64,000 bases of DNA, taken from Isoetes taiwanensis. Its lineage: Eukaryota; Streptophyta; Lycopodiopsida; Isoetales; Isoetaceae. Both the position numbers and the translations under genes were made by a program. Where the stretch lies: the NCBI GenBank assembly GCA_021234155.1, contig JAJEKV010000009.1, forward strand, positions 11,972,546 to 12,036,545, in the 5' to 3' direction. The notes beneath the pieces were generated by a model. It made no database searches. It was not told where the DNA came from and saw nothing but the letters and a program-made list of their open reading frames with translations. Below are positions 33,048 through 44,879 of the stretch, piece by piece; within the stretch, counting starts at the first letter, position 1, and every line of letters begins with the position of its first letter.

Positions 33048-35531
33048 TTGAGAATTAAAATATGTGCAAAAAAATTTCCCATTATGCTGGAAACTCCAGG
33101 AGAGAAGGAGATAACCGAGACGTTAAGGTCAATGGCACATGGAAAAAGCCCGGGTCCAGATGGACTTCAACCAGAATTCTATGTTGAGTTCTGGAAAATC
33201 ATGAAAGATGACTTCATAAAGTTTATACAGGGAGCATGGCAAGCCAGGTTTCTACACCCAACAATAAATGCTGGTCAGATTACTTTGATTTCTAAAGTAG
33301 GTTGTCCAATAAGCATAGCTGATTGGAGGCCAATCTCCCTGACAAATACCACTTACAAGGTATTAGCCAAGATCCTTGCTAACAGGTTAAAGGCTTGCCT
33401 CATAAATGTCATAAATCCATGTCGATCTGCTTTCCTCCCCAAAGACATATTCTTGACAACTACATTGGGGCTCTTTGAAGGCCTACATTGGAACAAAGTC
33501 ATCCCAGCGAGAATGCCCATTCCTCAAGTTGGACTTCAAAAGAGCATATGATACTATAAAATTTGGCGGTTCTTGGAGAAAGCCATGGCCCACTGGGATT
33601 ATCAAAAAGGTGTACCGAGAAAAGTCTTGGGTTTCAACTCAACAAACAACATCAGCTTTAATTGTCAATGGTGCGAATCTTGATAAATTTCAGTGTAGGA
33701 GAGGGGTAAGGCAAGGCTGCCCTTTAGCCCCTTACCTTTTTTTGATTGTTGCAGAAGTGCTCACCAAATTAGTGCTACAAATGCAAGACAAAGGAGATAT
33801 TCAATCATTACAACTACCAAAAGGAGAAGGTACTTTTTCCATAATGCAATATGCTGATGACACCTTTGTCTTTTTGAAGAAGGAAGGGGAAAGCCTCCAG
33901 AAATTTCTTGCAGCTATGGAAAGGTTTGGTCTGGTCTCTGGAGTTTGCTTGAACAAAAATAAAAGTGCCATTATACTAGATTCTGAAGAGAAAACCATGC
34001 AAGGGATTAAAGTGTTAAGCAAAGATGCAGGTACTGTCATATTAGGTATTCCTTTGGCACTAAACTCTACTTTGAAAGGCCTTTGGGATCCAATTGTGAC
34101 CAGGATCAAGAAGAAGTTGGGATCATATTCCTCCTATCTGTCCCTGGCAGGGAGAATTCAAATAGCAAATGCTGTTATAGGTAGTACTCATGTATATTTC
34201 TCCTCGGCTGTAATAGCAGATAAAGCATCATACAGTAAGATTGAAGCAGTCATCAGGAAATTCATCTGGCAGGGGGTGCATAAAGTTGCATGGAATGATC
34301 TAACTAAGCCCAAGAAAGAGGGGGATGGGATGCAAAGATTTATTTCTCTGAGCACAAGCTCAAAGGCTAAGATGATTTGGAGAGCCATACAAAATAATTC
34401 CCCATCCCCCTTAAAAATTGGTTGGGTCTTTGGTCTCGAATCTTACCACATTGGTAGCCATAGCCTCAAACATCAATTACCTGATTACGCTTTCTTTCAA
34501 TTTAATCCTTGCCCTAATACCTCCTCTATCCTTAGGGAGAATGTTTCAAGCTTGGAATATGGCCTCTCACCACTACAAGCCTCCAATTATTGACACAAAA
34601 GTCAAAGAGATTAATTTCTTTTTGGCATCCAGAATTGCTTGTGATGAAAATAATTGTCTAGCACTTGTGCATCCTCAGAAATACATACAGTGGAATCAGG
34701 TTGGATTGGGAAAGATTGGAGATCTCTGGGATGAAGTACACGGATGGAAATCATGGGAAATAATAGCTGGATTAACCAAAGGATCAAATCTAGATAAATG
34801 GATATACAATATGATGATGGACAAAATCAAACATGTGGATGAATTATTGAGTACTACCAATCAGTGGAGTTTAAAAGGTAAGGAAATATACTCAGATGTA
34901 AGTCTGATATACAAAGCTCTAATCAGTCACAAACCTTCCAAGGCAACATTACTTTGGGATTGTGAAGAAAAGATATTGGCAGATGTATGCAAAAAGGGAT
35001 GGAAAAGCTACAATGCCAACAAAATTAAAACCTTTGGGTGGCTGATCTTACACCAAGGGCTAACAGCTAACTCCAAGAGACACAAAATAGATGCTAACAT
35101 TTCAGATCAGTGTCCATTGGGGTGTGGGGAAATAGAAAACATCCAACCATGTGTTCCAATGTAACAGATAATGGAATTCGAACTGAATGACTCAAGTTCA
35201 TAAAGGTACAATTGGTGATCGAGGGCTTATTGAGTTCCTCAACACAGATAATAGAATTCTTGGTACAACAAGATTACTAGGCTGCTGGTCAGTATGGAAA
35301 CACAGGAACAGGGTGGCTATGGAAAACAAAAATCCAAACATTATATGGCTAAAACAAGCATTCTTGGCAGAATTAGCTATAACAGCAGTGGCACATAAAT
35401 CCTTGAAGGGAAAGAATTATGACACAGGATGGAATGCCTTTGGTAGATTTCAGGGTAATTATGATTTCTTTGTTCTTGCACTAACTGTTGGTGATGACAT
35501 GTTACACAGATGCCATGAGGAGACTGAATAG
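33048..35531 (+). pseudogene. L1 ORF2 reverse transcriptase and C-terminal finger, frameshifted
   Basis: Successive frames give GKSPGPDGLQPEFY and WRPISLTNTTYKVLAKI (33120-33380); after a shift near 33515, LDFKRAYDT (motif A), RRGVRQGCPLAPYLF (motif B, about 33700) and MQYADDTFVF (motif C, YADD at 33850-33861); then LAGRIQIANAVI and KFIWQG. A second shift near 34400 leads to the zinc-finger frame ending WLILHQGLTANSKRH ... CPLGCGEIENIQPC. A third frame (35187-35531) carries WSVWKHRNRVAMENK. The catalytic YADD is intact, but the frame is broken at least three times. Confidence 0.85.
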
Positions 35532-36076
35532 ATGGGGTGTCTGGCCGACGGGGGATGGGAGTAGCACATGACTTCCCCGGATGAGGAAGGCACAAATTTG
35601 GGTGACATTGAAGAAGAGGAGATCTTCATCCAGCTAAAACAGGAAATGATACATGCAGCTGCTCTTAAGAGAATTCTCAAGAGGTCGGAAACTTGGAGAC
35701 ACAATAACCTTAAGCCGTTTTTTATGAACCTGTTTCATAAATGGCAGCAGAAGAGAGAGGCCCATGTCCTCTTACTACTGGACTTCACTAATTACCCTGT
35801 GGTAAAGCTGGATGAGGTTCTGAATATCCTCGGGCGAAAAAGTGCGAGGATCCGACCATCAGGGACCTAATAGATGCACAATGAGAACTTATTACTGAAG
35901 CCTCCAAACTGTTTATGATTATGATGTCTTGATAAGTTTTCAACATCTGACTTTGATCAGAATTTTGACACTATTCCTAACACTAGGAATGTGTTTTTTT
36001 CTACTTATATACCTTCCATGGTATATTTCCTATTTATGTAATCTTTAAGTATGAATAGAAGTCACACCTTGCCTCC
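35532..36076 (+). other. L1 3' region
   Basis: Between the last ORF2 frame and the poly(A) tail. A 100-codon open frame at 35568-35870 (EEEEIFIQLKQEMIHAAALK...) may be further decayed ORF2 or 3' UTR; it has no recognised domain. Confidence 0.45.
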
Positions 36077-36105
<29 letters not shown>

Positions 36106-36107
<2 letters not shown>

Positions 36108-36400
36108 AAATATTTAATGGTGAGAATAACGGTCCAGATTTGACGAAGATAAATGGCCCAGATGGTGATCTTAGTAGTATGATCTTATTGGCTCTATCTT
36201 TGAACGCTTCAGATTTACTGACAGTAGAGATGGACGGTGAAGATCATGATCCTCGTTCTATGATCTTACTGGGTAAAAAATGAAGGGCTGAGATTGATGG
36301 ATGAGATTTTTATCGCCGCCATTGCTTTCTCTCTCCAGCTATGGCGCTGCTTGTGCATGTCGAGCTATGGCGCTGCTTGTGCTTGTGCATTGCTTCCTTT
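36106..36400. other. gene-free segment with GATCTTA/GATCATGATC motifs
   Basis: Contains several ATGATCTTA and GATCATGATC phrases and resembles the segment at 3240-3310 (GATCACGATCTCGACC). It may be 5' flank of the helicase fragment or a separate repeat. Confidence 0.4.
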
Positions 36401-36525
36401 CGAGCTATGGCGGATTTTCATTCGAGCTATGGTGCCATGGTGGATCCAGAGCGTGCTTTCTTTCGAGCTATGGTGGTTTTTCATTCGAGCTATGGTGCCA
36501 TGGTGGATCCAGAGCGACTGCATGT
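36401..36525. repeat. 63-bp tandem duplication
   Basis: CGAGCTATGG.GG.TTTTCATT, then CGAGCTATGGTGCCATGG, then TGGATCCAGAGCG, occur twice at a 63-bp offset. Shorter CGAGCTATGG copies lie upstream at 36359-36370. The 63-bp period keeps frame, so open frames through it are longer than expected. Confidence 0.9.
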
Positions 36526-36870
36526 CAAGTTTCTTCATGGCCGGGGCCAGATCGAGCTTGAAAATTACATAGGCTGCAGCGACAAGACGTTAGCAGATCA
36601 TGATAGATCTTGCTTGCAAAAGCGATTCAGACGAAGCGTTTGGCACATCCTTGAAGGGAAATGGAGCTGAAATGCCAGATTATTTCGTTAAGACCCTGTT
36701 CACTGTTATCCATGCCATTCTTCCCAAGAAAAAGAAAGAAAAGGGAAAATCTTCAAAAGGAGATGAGACGAAGGCAACCTTTCCTGGGCTTGCGGTTCCT
36801 GATAACAAAGAGCGGATTCAAGAAATGGAAGAGGAGCTTGATATTGATGGCAAAATAGATAATGGAAAGG
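36516..36870 (+). pseudogene. PRP22/DHX8-type DEAH-box splicing helicase, N-terminal fragment
   Basis: One frame ends LENYIGCSDKTLAD (36555-36595). After a one-base shift at about 36596 a second frame continues IIDLACKSDSDEAFG, then NGAEMPDYFVKTLFTVIHAI and LPKKKK, then FPGLAVPDNKERIQEMEEEL. This is the ordered N-terminal signature of plant PRP22/DHX8 (ELExHIGxxDKxLAEFIIDL, NGAxxPDYFVRTLLTIIHAI, GLAIPDxxxRVxxLExE). The helicase core and S1 domain are absent. The intact protein releases mRNA from the spliceosome in the nucleus. The fragment lies about 400 bp after the L1 poly(A) and is probably a duplicated 5' exon region. The sequence decays after about 36870. Confidence 0.75.
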
Positions 36871-37764
36871 GAAAGCATGATAAGGACCACCGGGATGATA
36901 GAATGCCATCTTCCTTCCTTCTTCCTTCTTTCTTACAACTTGAAATCCGACTCTCTGTTCATTCTTTTCTCTTCTTTTATCTCCTCCATTCTTTCTCATC
37001 TTGAACGTTCTTCATATCTGCATGGTTCTTCTTGTGGTTTGAAGGATCTGCATTTTATTGCGATGGAAAAATAGTTCTCCTGGCTCCTTTTCCTTTTTGT
37101 GGTTTGAAGCAGCTAGGGCCGCGCCTGAGGTCCTGAGGTTCTTTTTATTGTTTATTGTTTATGTTTTTTGCAAAGAAATTTTTGAATGTTAAGTTGAATG
37201 CTAGTTACAGAGCATTCGTGGCCAGTTGAAGGAAGAAGATAACAACAAATATGGCAGGTGGGCGGTGACAGAGTAGCATGAAACGAGGAATGCCCAATAA
37301 ATGCTTCTGGTTGTGCCTTTTCTGCTCCATTTTATGCCCCAATCTGCTCCAAAATTCTTGATCCGGAATCCAATCTTTCTGTCCTGAGCTGGGCCGATTT
37401 CTGAACGTTTTGCTGTAATTCATCTTGGATTTAATTTTTGAGCTTTCCTTTTGTATCTTGGATTTAATTTTTCGTAAAAGCTGAAAAACCTGAAGCAATA
37501 GGCCTCTCAATGGCACTGGAGCCTTCATCCCGCGGGTTTTAAGTCCCACATATACAGTGCAGACAGAGTACATCAGACTAATCCTTATACCGTTTCATTT
37601 ATTTTTTGCTGGTTAATGCAATGAAATAAAATAAATGAGATCAATTTGTGCTACACTGTTTTTAACCTTAACTCAATTGTGCTACACTGTTTTTTAACCT
37701 TAATTCAAACCTTAAGCATTGAATGATCTGAGTTAAAACTTAGATTGCAATCTTTTAGGATGTA

Positions 37765-37832
37765 TAAATCAGAATGGAGATAACATGGCATATTATGCCT
37801 TATGGACGTGCTTGGGTTCGATTCCCAAAAAC
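37765..37832 (+). ncRNA. tRNA-like B box with good T-stem
   Basis: TTGGGTTCGATTCCCAA forms a perfect T-arm with a consensus B box (GGTTCGATTCC). Upstream the A box is weak (TAACATGGCATATTATG). More likely a SINE head or tRNA relic than a working gene. Confidence 0.3.
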
Positions 37833-38902
37833 GGCTTTCTCTTATAAAAAAGATTAATACAAAATTCATAATATATTAGCTTTTAAATTATGGCCTATAG
37901 TATTATTAGCCATGTGTCAACATTTGATTTATTAGGAAGACATATTAAAAACAATAGCCACGTGTCAATATCTCATTAGTCGAACAAGCACATTAGAAAC
38001 TCGTGTTTTTTTCTAGGTGTTATAATATTACTTTTTACATGTCTTTATTTTAGGAAAACAATAGCTAGATTTCAATAACACATGTAGTGTTTCGAAAATT
38101 AAAAAAAGGCCATGCGTGATTTTTTTTAATTTTGCAAAAACAACACTTGAAATGAAGTGTCTATATTGAGAAAAAACACAGTTGAAAACATTATTTTTCT
38201 ATTTCCTACGTGTTTTTTTCTTTGCAATCCTTTAGTTCTAGTGTTGTAATTTAGTTTTTCAGGCGTAGTAAAATTAAAACCTACGCGTGCTATTTTGAAG
38301 ATAAACAATGCATGGTTCCACAAAAAACAACAGTGAAGTAAAAAAATACACGTTGACAAAAAATCACAAAAACTATGCCAATTTTTTCTATGCGTGGATT
38401 TTTTTGCCAAAAGACCACTGTGGGAAATTTCTGCCAAAAAACCACTGTCCCTTTGTGCAAATCCGGATAAACGGGCCACGTGGACTTTTGGGGCCATTTT
38501 GGTGTTGTTTTTGGCATAAAACAACACTTAAAATCTAAACTAAAAACAACGTGGACCAAAAAATTGGGGTCGATGCGTGAAGGAACAAGAACAATCCTTT
38601 GCATATCCTGCGAATGGACAAATTTATCCAAGAGATTTGCATGTATAGAAGTAACCTTATTGCATGTTTGTCAAGCCGAGAAGCTTGAGGGCCAGGTAAA
38701 TGATCCAGAGTGTTACTGGATAACCATTCCTATTTCAAATTTTACTACGTCTTTGTACGTTGCTAAACCACCGATTTGACAAAATCTCTTAGCATATTGT
38801 CTTTGTTCTGCGCAGAGACAAACATTCATATAGCTTATGGATGATGAGATGCAAGAAAAACTTTCATCCGCAATGATGCAAATTTCTAAAAAAAAACGTC
38901 CC

Positions 38903-39151
38903 CTATAATGTTTGCCAAACAAAAGATTCAAGATTCCAATCTGATAGAATCAATATTAACCATTGAAAAAACGTATGTGATCTGAGAATATGCTCAAGAA
39001 GAACCTTTACCATGTCCATTCCACGTTTCACCTGCAGAAGATTTCTCGAATGATTGCCATTACGCCTTACACAATCAGATTCACAAATTGCTTCAACCAA
39101 TGAAATAAGATTCTCAAAGTTTGTGATGCTTAATTCCAAGAGATCATCCAC
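38903..39151 (-). CDS. possible N-terminal helical fragment of a plant kinase or MCAfunc-like protein
   Basis: The minus-strand frame reads ELSITNFENLISLVEAI, then a C-x-x-N-x-x-x-C/S-R-N-L-like stretch (RRNGNHSRNLLQVKRGMD) and MVKVLLEHI. The spacing resembles the MCAfunc/adaptor helical region (N-x-x-x-C-x-x-L ... V-x-x-L-x-x-x-L-E). There is no ATG at the beginning of the homologous part, and it would have to be an internal exon. The resemblance is by eye only. Confidence 0.25.
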   Translation of the reverse strand: MDDLLELSITNFENLISLVEAICESDCVRRNGNHSRNLLQVKRGMDMVKVLLEHILRSHTFFQWLILILSDWNLESFVWQTL

Positions 39152-40854
39152 GTGGATGCGGATACTATATTGTGAATTTGAGGATGCGTAATAAGCGTAG
39201 CTTTTGAAAATTCACTAGATGAAGAATGTCGTTTCAAGGTTTGCTTGCTAAATTAGTGATCTATGTAATTGCTATCTATGTTTTAGATCTTGGCAAGAAC
39301 TGAACAAATGGACATCCAAGAGGATAGGATTGAGCATGTTGTGTAGAAGTGCTAGACTTCACTGAAAAATGTGACATTCTCGAAATATGCATGCAGGGAG
39401 AGATTATATTGATAAAGATGCATTGCACAAATGGTTATTGATCCACTTATATAGATGCTATAAATCAGAAATGATTATGAAATTCATAGATCCTCGTATG
39501 ACATGTGCTAAAGAACCCGTAATTTCAATAATCCAAGATCCCTATGGTTTAAACCCGTAGGATAACTCTACTCATTGGGCTTCAAATGAGGCATAAAAAA
39601 TACCGAGAGATAAAATGCAACTAGAAGATGCCCACAACCATTCCCATAGTTCAAAATTTGCTATGTTCCTTGGTAATACATTGGTAATCAAGAAAACAAA
39701 TGGCGTTCAAGTGAACTAAAATCAGGCAAATATGTTTCAATTACAAATGAAATGCTTTATCTAAGTTCTCAAATGGGTATTCAAAACATACCGGTGCAAT
39801 TCTTTGAGTTCTTGTTTATAAGCCTCTTCAACCGGCATAAGCCGAGCTATGTGTACCTCAGTATATTAATCGCATACAATACAAGCATTAAATCACTTGC
39901 GAAACAAAGCGTATTGTCGCGGTATGGTAGGAAATGTCCCCATATCATATCGTGGTTCACAAAAGCTTATCAATAAGAAACCAATATGCTTTGTACTGTA
40001 TTCCATTTGATGAACATTCTTAAAGGGTATAACCTAAAACAACAAGATGCTCCACCAATTTCATTGTAGAAAAACGCTCATCAAGTTAGATGCTCGTGAT
40101 GAAGTTTCTCTTAAGATGTCCTCCTACAGAAGTACAAGCCGTGGGTCCATATGCAATACCCCCGAGTAAACAACTAAGATTCCGAAAACTAAAAAATTCA
40201 ACATCCCGAACAATGCGCCCCGTGCGAGGAAAGAGATTATAATAGTAGAGAGAAAAAGTATAGGCACAAATAAACTCTTCCATACTTTGAACTTGAACAT
40301 GAGCAAAGATAGGAAACCTTCCTCCAACATTTGATTGGTCTAGGCCATTTTAGCGAGCTATGGGTTTTTCCTTGTCCACTAAGCGTGGCCATGTAAGTAT
40401 GTTGGAAGCATAGATGGAGGTTTACATGCTTGATATTCTAATATTGCATGTGAGAAAGGAATGAGCAAAAGGCTCAATCTTGTGTGCGTTCAAAGTTTCA
40501 CCACAAATAATAGTTGACACCATTATATGGCGGTGAGATAGATAAGCTTAGATGTTTTTATAAGATGTAACAATAAGTTAATGCACCAAGATAGACTTCC
40601 AAAGTGTCGATCCAAATCTTATCCCCGGCAAGTGGGTTTTGGGCACCGCATGGTTGATTTACTCAAGAACAATCTGTTAGAAAAACCGGGAGGATGCCCG
40701 ACAGAGCTAGGAGATGTAAACTTATGGAAAACGGTCATGTGCGGCCAAATGAGCATGACAGAGCTACGGAGATGTATGGATGCGGCAAACATGATCGCAT
40801 AAGTTACGGGGAGATGCGTGGCACCAAAAGCGACCCACGCTTTCGACGGGGAGC

Positions 40855-40861
40855 TATATAA
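40855..40861 (+). promoter_or_regulatory. candidate TATA box
   Basis: TATATAA within GAGCTATATAAGCAGGC, 86 bp upstream of the first ATG (40947) of the open frame that follows. The spacing would allow a transcription start near 40885-40890. Confidence 0.45.
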
Positions 40862-40946
40862 GCAGGCAAACACGATCCGGGCATAAACCGTGGCTTTCAT
40901 AAGTGTTCATTTCATATAACTTACATAGAGCTAAGTTAACGACTAA

Positions 40947-41159
40947 ATGGCTCCACCCGGGTCGGGTTTCTCCTCCTTCGGGCAAGAGGGCCATCTACTA
41001 CCACCACGAAAGTGGTCCATCTATGCCCGCAAATATTTGCGTCAAGATCCGCCAATCGACAACCTCGTCCCACAACGGAAAAAAGGTCATTTTAGCGGCG
41101 TCTATAGCGGCGGCGTCTATGTCACGTCTATGCGACGTCGGCGGCGACGCGGCACGTGA
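40947..41159 (+). CDS. short ORF downstream of TATA box, unknown
   Basis: Encodes MAPPGSGFSSFGQEGHLLPP, then RKWSIYARKYLRQDPPIDNL, before running into the GC-rich region (70 codons in all). The first 45 residues have a plausible protein composition and the ATG follows a TATA box at a sensible distance. It may be the first exon of a longer gene or a transposon ORF. Not recognised. Confidence 0.35.
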   Translation: MAPPGSGFSSFGQEGHLLPPRKWSIYARKYLRQDPPIDNLVPQRKKGHFSGVYSGGVYVTSMRRRRRRGT

Positions 41160-41650
41160 CGCGTGCGCACATGCGTCGCGGAATTACCGTCGCATGCGGC
41201 GTCGGCGTCGCATCGGCGTTGGCGGGCGTGACCGCGGGCGGATGACCGCGGGCGTCGCATGCGGCGAGACACGTGGAATATACCGTGGAATATACACGCG
41301 GAACATCAACAAAATCCACGCAGCGTGCCGTAAAAGCCACGTCGCGTGCGGCGTGCCGGGAATATACGTGGAATATACCGCGGAACATCAACAAAATCCA
41401 CGCGGCGTCTTGAAAGAAAGCCGTGTATGCGTGCATGCGGCGTGACCGCGTGAAATATACCGTGGAATAAACACGTGGAATATACACGTGGAATATCAAA
41501 AAAAAAAATCACGTGTCGCGTAAAAAACCCGCGTGTATCGTCGCATCGCGGCGTTCGCCAAAAAGTGGAAATCCACGTGTGATTAGAAAAAAGCCACGCG
41601 TGGCAATAAAAAACCGCGTGGATCGTCGCATGCGGCGATGCGGGGAAAAA
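41085..41650. repeat. CpG-rich segment with CGTGGAATATAC and GCATGCGGCG repeats
   Basis: An abrupt GC- and CpG-rich stretch in an otherwise AT-rich region. The block CGTGGAATATACCGCGGAAC followed by ATCAACAAAATCCACGC occurs twice (about 41288-41325 and 41365-41405), with partial copies up to 41500. GTCGCATGCGGCG is dispersed here, and similar CGTCGCATGCGACG phrases recur at 49260-49335. Confidence 0.75.
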
Positions 41651-41714
41651 ATAAAAAAATAAAATAAAAATGTTTGGCTTAGATAATTATTACAATATTA
41701 TGTACAAGGAGCAA

Positions 41715-41815
41715 AAGGGCATTTATATTTTTATATTTATATTTTTATATTTATATTTTTAAGTAATCACAAAAGTATTTTTATATTTATATTTTTAAAT
41801 AATCACAAAAGACTC
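41715..41815. repeat. TATTTTTATATT low-complexity repeat
   Basis: Two direct copies of a stretch of (TTTATATTTA)n ending TAATCACAAAAG, marking the edge of the CpG-rich segment. Confidence 0.85.
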
Positions 41816-41848
41816 GTTAAGGGGAGTATCCACCCTTTTAGCCTAGAG

Positions 41849-44218
41849 CTAATCTCTGTCGGTTCGATTGGAGTAGTCATCCGATTCGGTCGCGATTGGA
41901 TGGCCCTCCACCAAAGTTTGCGGATCCTCGCACCCCCCGCCCATGTCTGGTCTAGGGCTTGATTCATCTCCACCACTGCTTCCTATAAAAACCAAAAGAA
42001 TATGGCATTAATGTAGTTCATAGAATTATAATAATTTTCTACAACGCACACCCAAGATTCCCGTGAAGTGGGGCGGTTCCCTCTTCGTATATAGCTGATT
42101 GATCTGATAAACAGCTCCACGTTCCATGGCTATTTTTACGTGCTTCTTGCTAGGGGGAAACCCGTATAGCCAGGTCTATGACAATATAACGAGTACGAGT
42201 ATTAGCTAATGACATTTAAAGTTCTTATTAAAATTAATGTGAACTAATATAGCTCTTACGAATCTATGGTGAAACCCTTTCCGACCGCTGGAGCCCAAAT
42301 GAGACGGCTTTCGTTCACTTTTAGTTGCTTTGTCGGTCCGAGCTCTATGTTTTTCGTTTACGGATCCTTTTTGCGTTCGAATGCAATCTGATTGCAAGGC
42401 ACACAACATTATCACAAGTTAAAGTGAACGAATGGCAAAAAAAAAAAAGAAATACCTTGATATCTTCCTTGTGGAGATTAAGTGGTTTAGGGACTTTTGA
42501 CCAATCGCCTCCAACTTTTTCGCAAGTCTGCTTCAGTTCCTTGACCACTCTTTGCCTTTGACATAAATCGATAGATCAACGCAATATCAAAATAATAAAA
42601 ACAAGACTATGACTAGGTCATGTACCTCCTTTTTCGTAGGAGCTCGCCCATCATCGAAGTGAGCTTCTTCCAGTTAAACTTCTGTACTTTTTCTATCTCT
42701 GGGAAACTCTGTTTCATTTTATTTTTGACGCTCTCTATTTCGCGTTGGTCATACTATACCGCAGGGAGGCCATAAACGAGAGATATTATTTGAGACCGCG
42801 TCCCTCAGTGTAGTATAAAAGACACTTCCCGCGTCATCCATCTTAGGAAGATCGTCCCTGAAGCATAAATGGTGGGTATATAAAAGTGTGTTTATGTCTA
42901 CCGTCAATATACATATCCCGTCCCGATAGGAAACTTTTGAGCACTTTACAATTTATTCTAAGTGAAGAGAATGAACAAAACAACAAATTTAGATGACAAT
43001 TAAGTACTAATATTTAAGGTTGATATCTTAAATAATATGTTCACATAACTTACATCAAAAAATTATTATTATTATGATAGTCGGGTATATTCGGGGCCAA
43101 ATCACCCACAGACTTACATGTCTAAAACAAAGCGAAAATGGGCGCTCTTCTTCATTGACACGGCGTGCTCGTCGATCCGGACCTCTCCAAGTCGGCGATT
43201 CACGATGTTCTTGGGATCCCGAACCCCTGATGATCGTCGCGATCTTGAACGTTATTGAGTCCGTTGCTCCACTACTTCTTGACACGGGAAGTAATGAGAG
43301 AATGAGCATCTTTAACATCTTTGCAACCAAAGAAAGTAGTGGATATATATTTACCGTTGAAATCTACCTCCAAGTTCCTTGCACCGAAAAATCTGTTCCC
43401 GCCTCTTGCCTAGAACGGAGTCCATACCACGCCTCTCACCGATCTCGATATTCTCGCGAGAACGTGAAGGCCGATAATCAACACTATGTCGTTGGGGAAT
43501 AGGAGCGGGAGGCCCCCTAACCGGGCGTTGGTGTCAAAGAGGCAAAATATCTTTTAATTTGGTCTCTCTCGGCGAGACATGTTTTGCGAGGAAGGCGGGG
43601 AGGAGGGAGGAGGAGCTGCACAGATACACAAATATCATGCAAAAACAATTCATTTATTTATTATTTTATAAAAGCTATCTTAATACCCAAACCTCACGGG
43701 TGTAGTGACCAGTGGAGGTTGGCTTCTTGGAACATCGCTGACGATTGCCCCTACCTACCGTGGAGTCCTCCTCCTATTTTCTCTAAACTCTTCCCTTTCC
43801 TCTACACAACAAATTAAAACTCCATGCATAAACTCACATACCTAATTAGAGGGTAAAGCGTATAATAAAAACTATATAAATACTTACGTTCGTCTTCGTC
43901 ATTCTCCGTACGATTGCGATTACCTCTATTCATCGCCGATGAAAATAGCACACCTAGATCAAAAGAAATTGTGAGAGAAACATTTGATAACCATGAATGA
44001 TATTGGTTGCAATAATAGAATGATACTTACAAACCATACGGATGATAAATAGTATTTTGATGGTTCAAAATGTGCCACCAATGAGCCCCTACGGACTTAT
44101 CTGCCTTCTTGGCCGCCTTGGACCTGGGCGGATGGGGAGATGCATAATGCCATGAATATTGCATCATCAGAAAGACCGCTACAATGAGGAAGACCGCTAA
44201 GAATTGAGCCTCCGCCAT
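41849..44218 (-). CDS. candidate multi-exon gene, function unknown
   Basis: Minus-strand exons with good splice signals can be chained. The last three are the most convincing: 42387-42260 (TQKGSVNEKHRARTDKATKS ... GRKGFHHRF), 42175-42052 (TWLYGFPPSKKHVKIAMERG ... HFTGIL) and 41982-41849 (GSSGGDESSPRP ... SNRTDRD, stop at 41851-41849). The reading frame is kept across both introns (TTC/ACC and G/GA). Upstream candidates are 42549-42456 (VVKELKQTCEKVGGDWSKVP) and 43801-43759. A first exon at 44218-44031 starts MAEAQFLAVFLIVAVFL (a hydrophobic, possibly membrane-anchoring N-terminus) and ends at GTAAGT. I could not keep the frame through all upstream junctions, so this is either a decayed gene, a mis-assigned exon set or a transposon-encoded protein. 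No domain recognised. Confidence 0.4.
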
Positions 44219-44394
44219 GACTATATATATTAATTTGAACATAACGAGAATTAGCGAGAGAAAAGCTTTGAACAAGTGTCTTTGAATAAATACCTAAATT
44301 TATATTCTTATCTTCTTATTTATATTAGAAAAGTATCTCAGTATATATGTATGGGGTGGATATCGAACTCTAGGTTGCCATATTATTAGGCCAT

Positions 44395-44650
44395 GTATCA
44401 TGTCATACACGAACCCTAAATTATCCCATGGCATTTTAGTGCCACATCATGAAACCCTACATTGCGTGTGGCACATCATCAAACCCTAGGTTGTGTCACG
44501 TCGCGACTTCCTATTGCCACATCATAGTAAGTGCCATGTCATCAAACCCTAGCTTGCGTGTGCCACATCATCAAACCCTAGATTGTGCCACATGGCATTT
44601 ACAATCTAGGGTTTGATGATGTAGCACACAAAACCTAGGGTTTGACGTCC
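44395..44650. repeat. AAACCCTAG / CACATCATC degenerate repeat
   Basis: Units such as GTGCCACATCATCAAACCCTAG recur at about 30-60 bp spacing, and the right end holds an inverted copy (CTAGGGTTTGATGATGTAGC). The AAACCCT resembles the plant telomere heptamer but is not tandem. Confidence 0.75.
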
Positions 44651-44879
44651 AGAAATACACTTTATCTACAAGTTATGATTAATAATTTATTTACCATTAA
44701 TAATAATTTTTTTGATTAATAAATTACTTTTTTCATTAGTAATTTTGAATAAAAAACATTTATTTGTTGCAACAAGCCTCAAATAGGAAGACAAAATTAT
44801 ATTAATCACTTCTTGCAAGCATTTAACAGTAGCTTAGCCATCTCAAGTGGATCACCACACTTCATATGTCGTCTCTCTC

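Larger units (their letters stand above)
33040..36105 (+). mobile_element. 5'-truncated L1-type LINE with poly(A) tail
   Basis: About 3.07 kb. It begins at the N-terminal side of the RT domain, runs through RT, the C-terminal finger and a 3' region, and ends in 29 A residues (36077-36105) after GCCTCC. ORF1 and the endonuclease are absent. This is the normal structure of a plant L1 copy truncated by incomplete reverse transcription. No convincing target duplication was found around the poly(A) end. Confidence 0.85.
37080..40850. other. no confident gene
   Basis: Mostly AT-rich noncoding sequence. It includes a tRNA-like segment at 37765-37832, degenerate AAAACAACACTT-type repeats at 38100-38560 and a possible coding fragment at 38903-39151. 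No exon chain could be built. Confidence 0.45.

Noticed and set aside
44395-44650. Interstitial telomere repeat
   Set aside because: AAACCCT is present but spaced by 30-60 bp within a longer unit, not in tandem heptamers.
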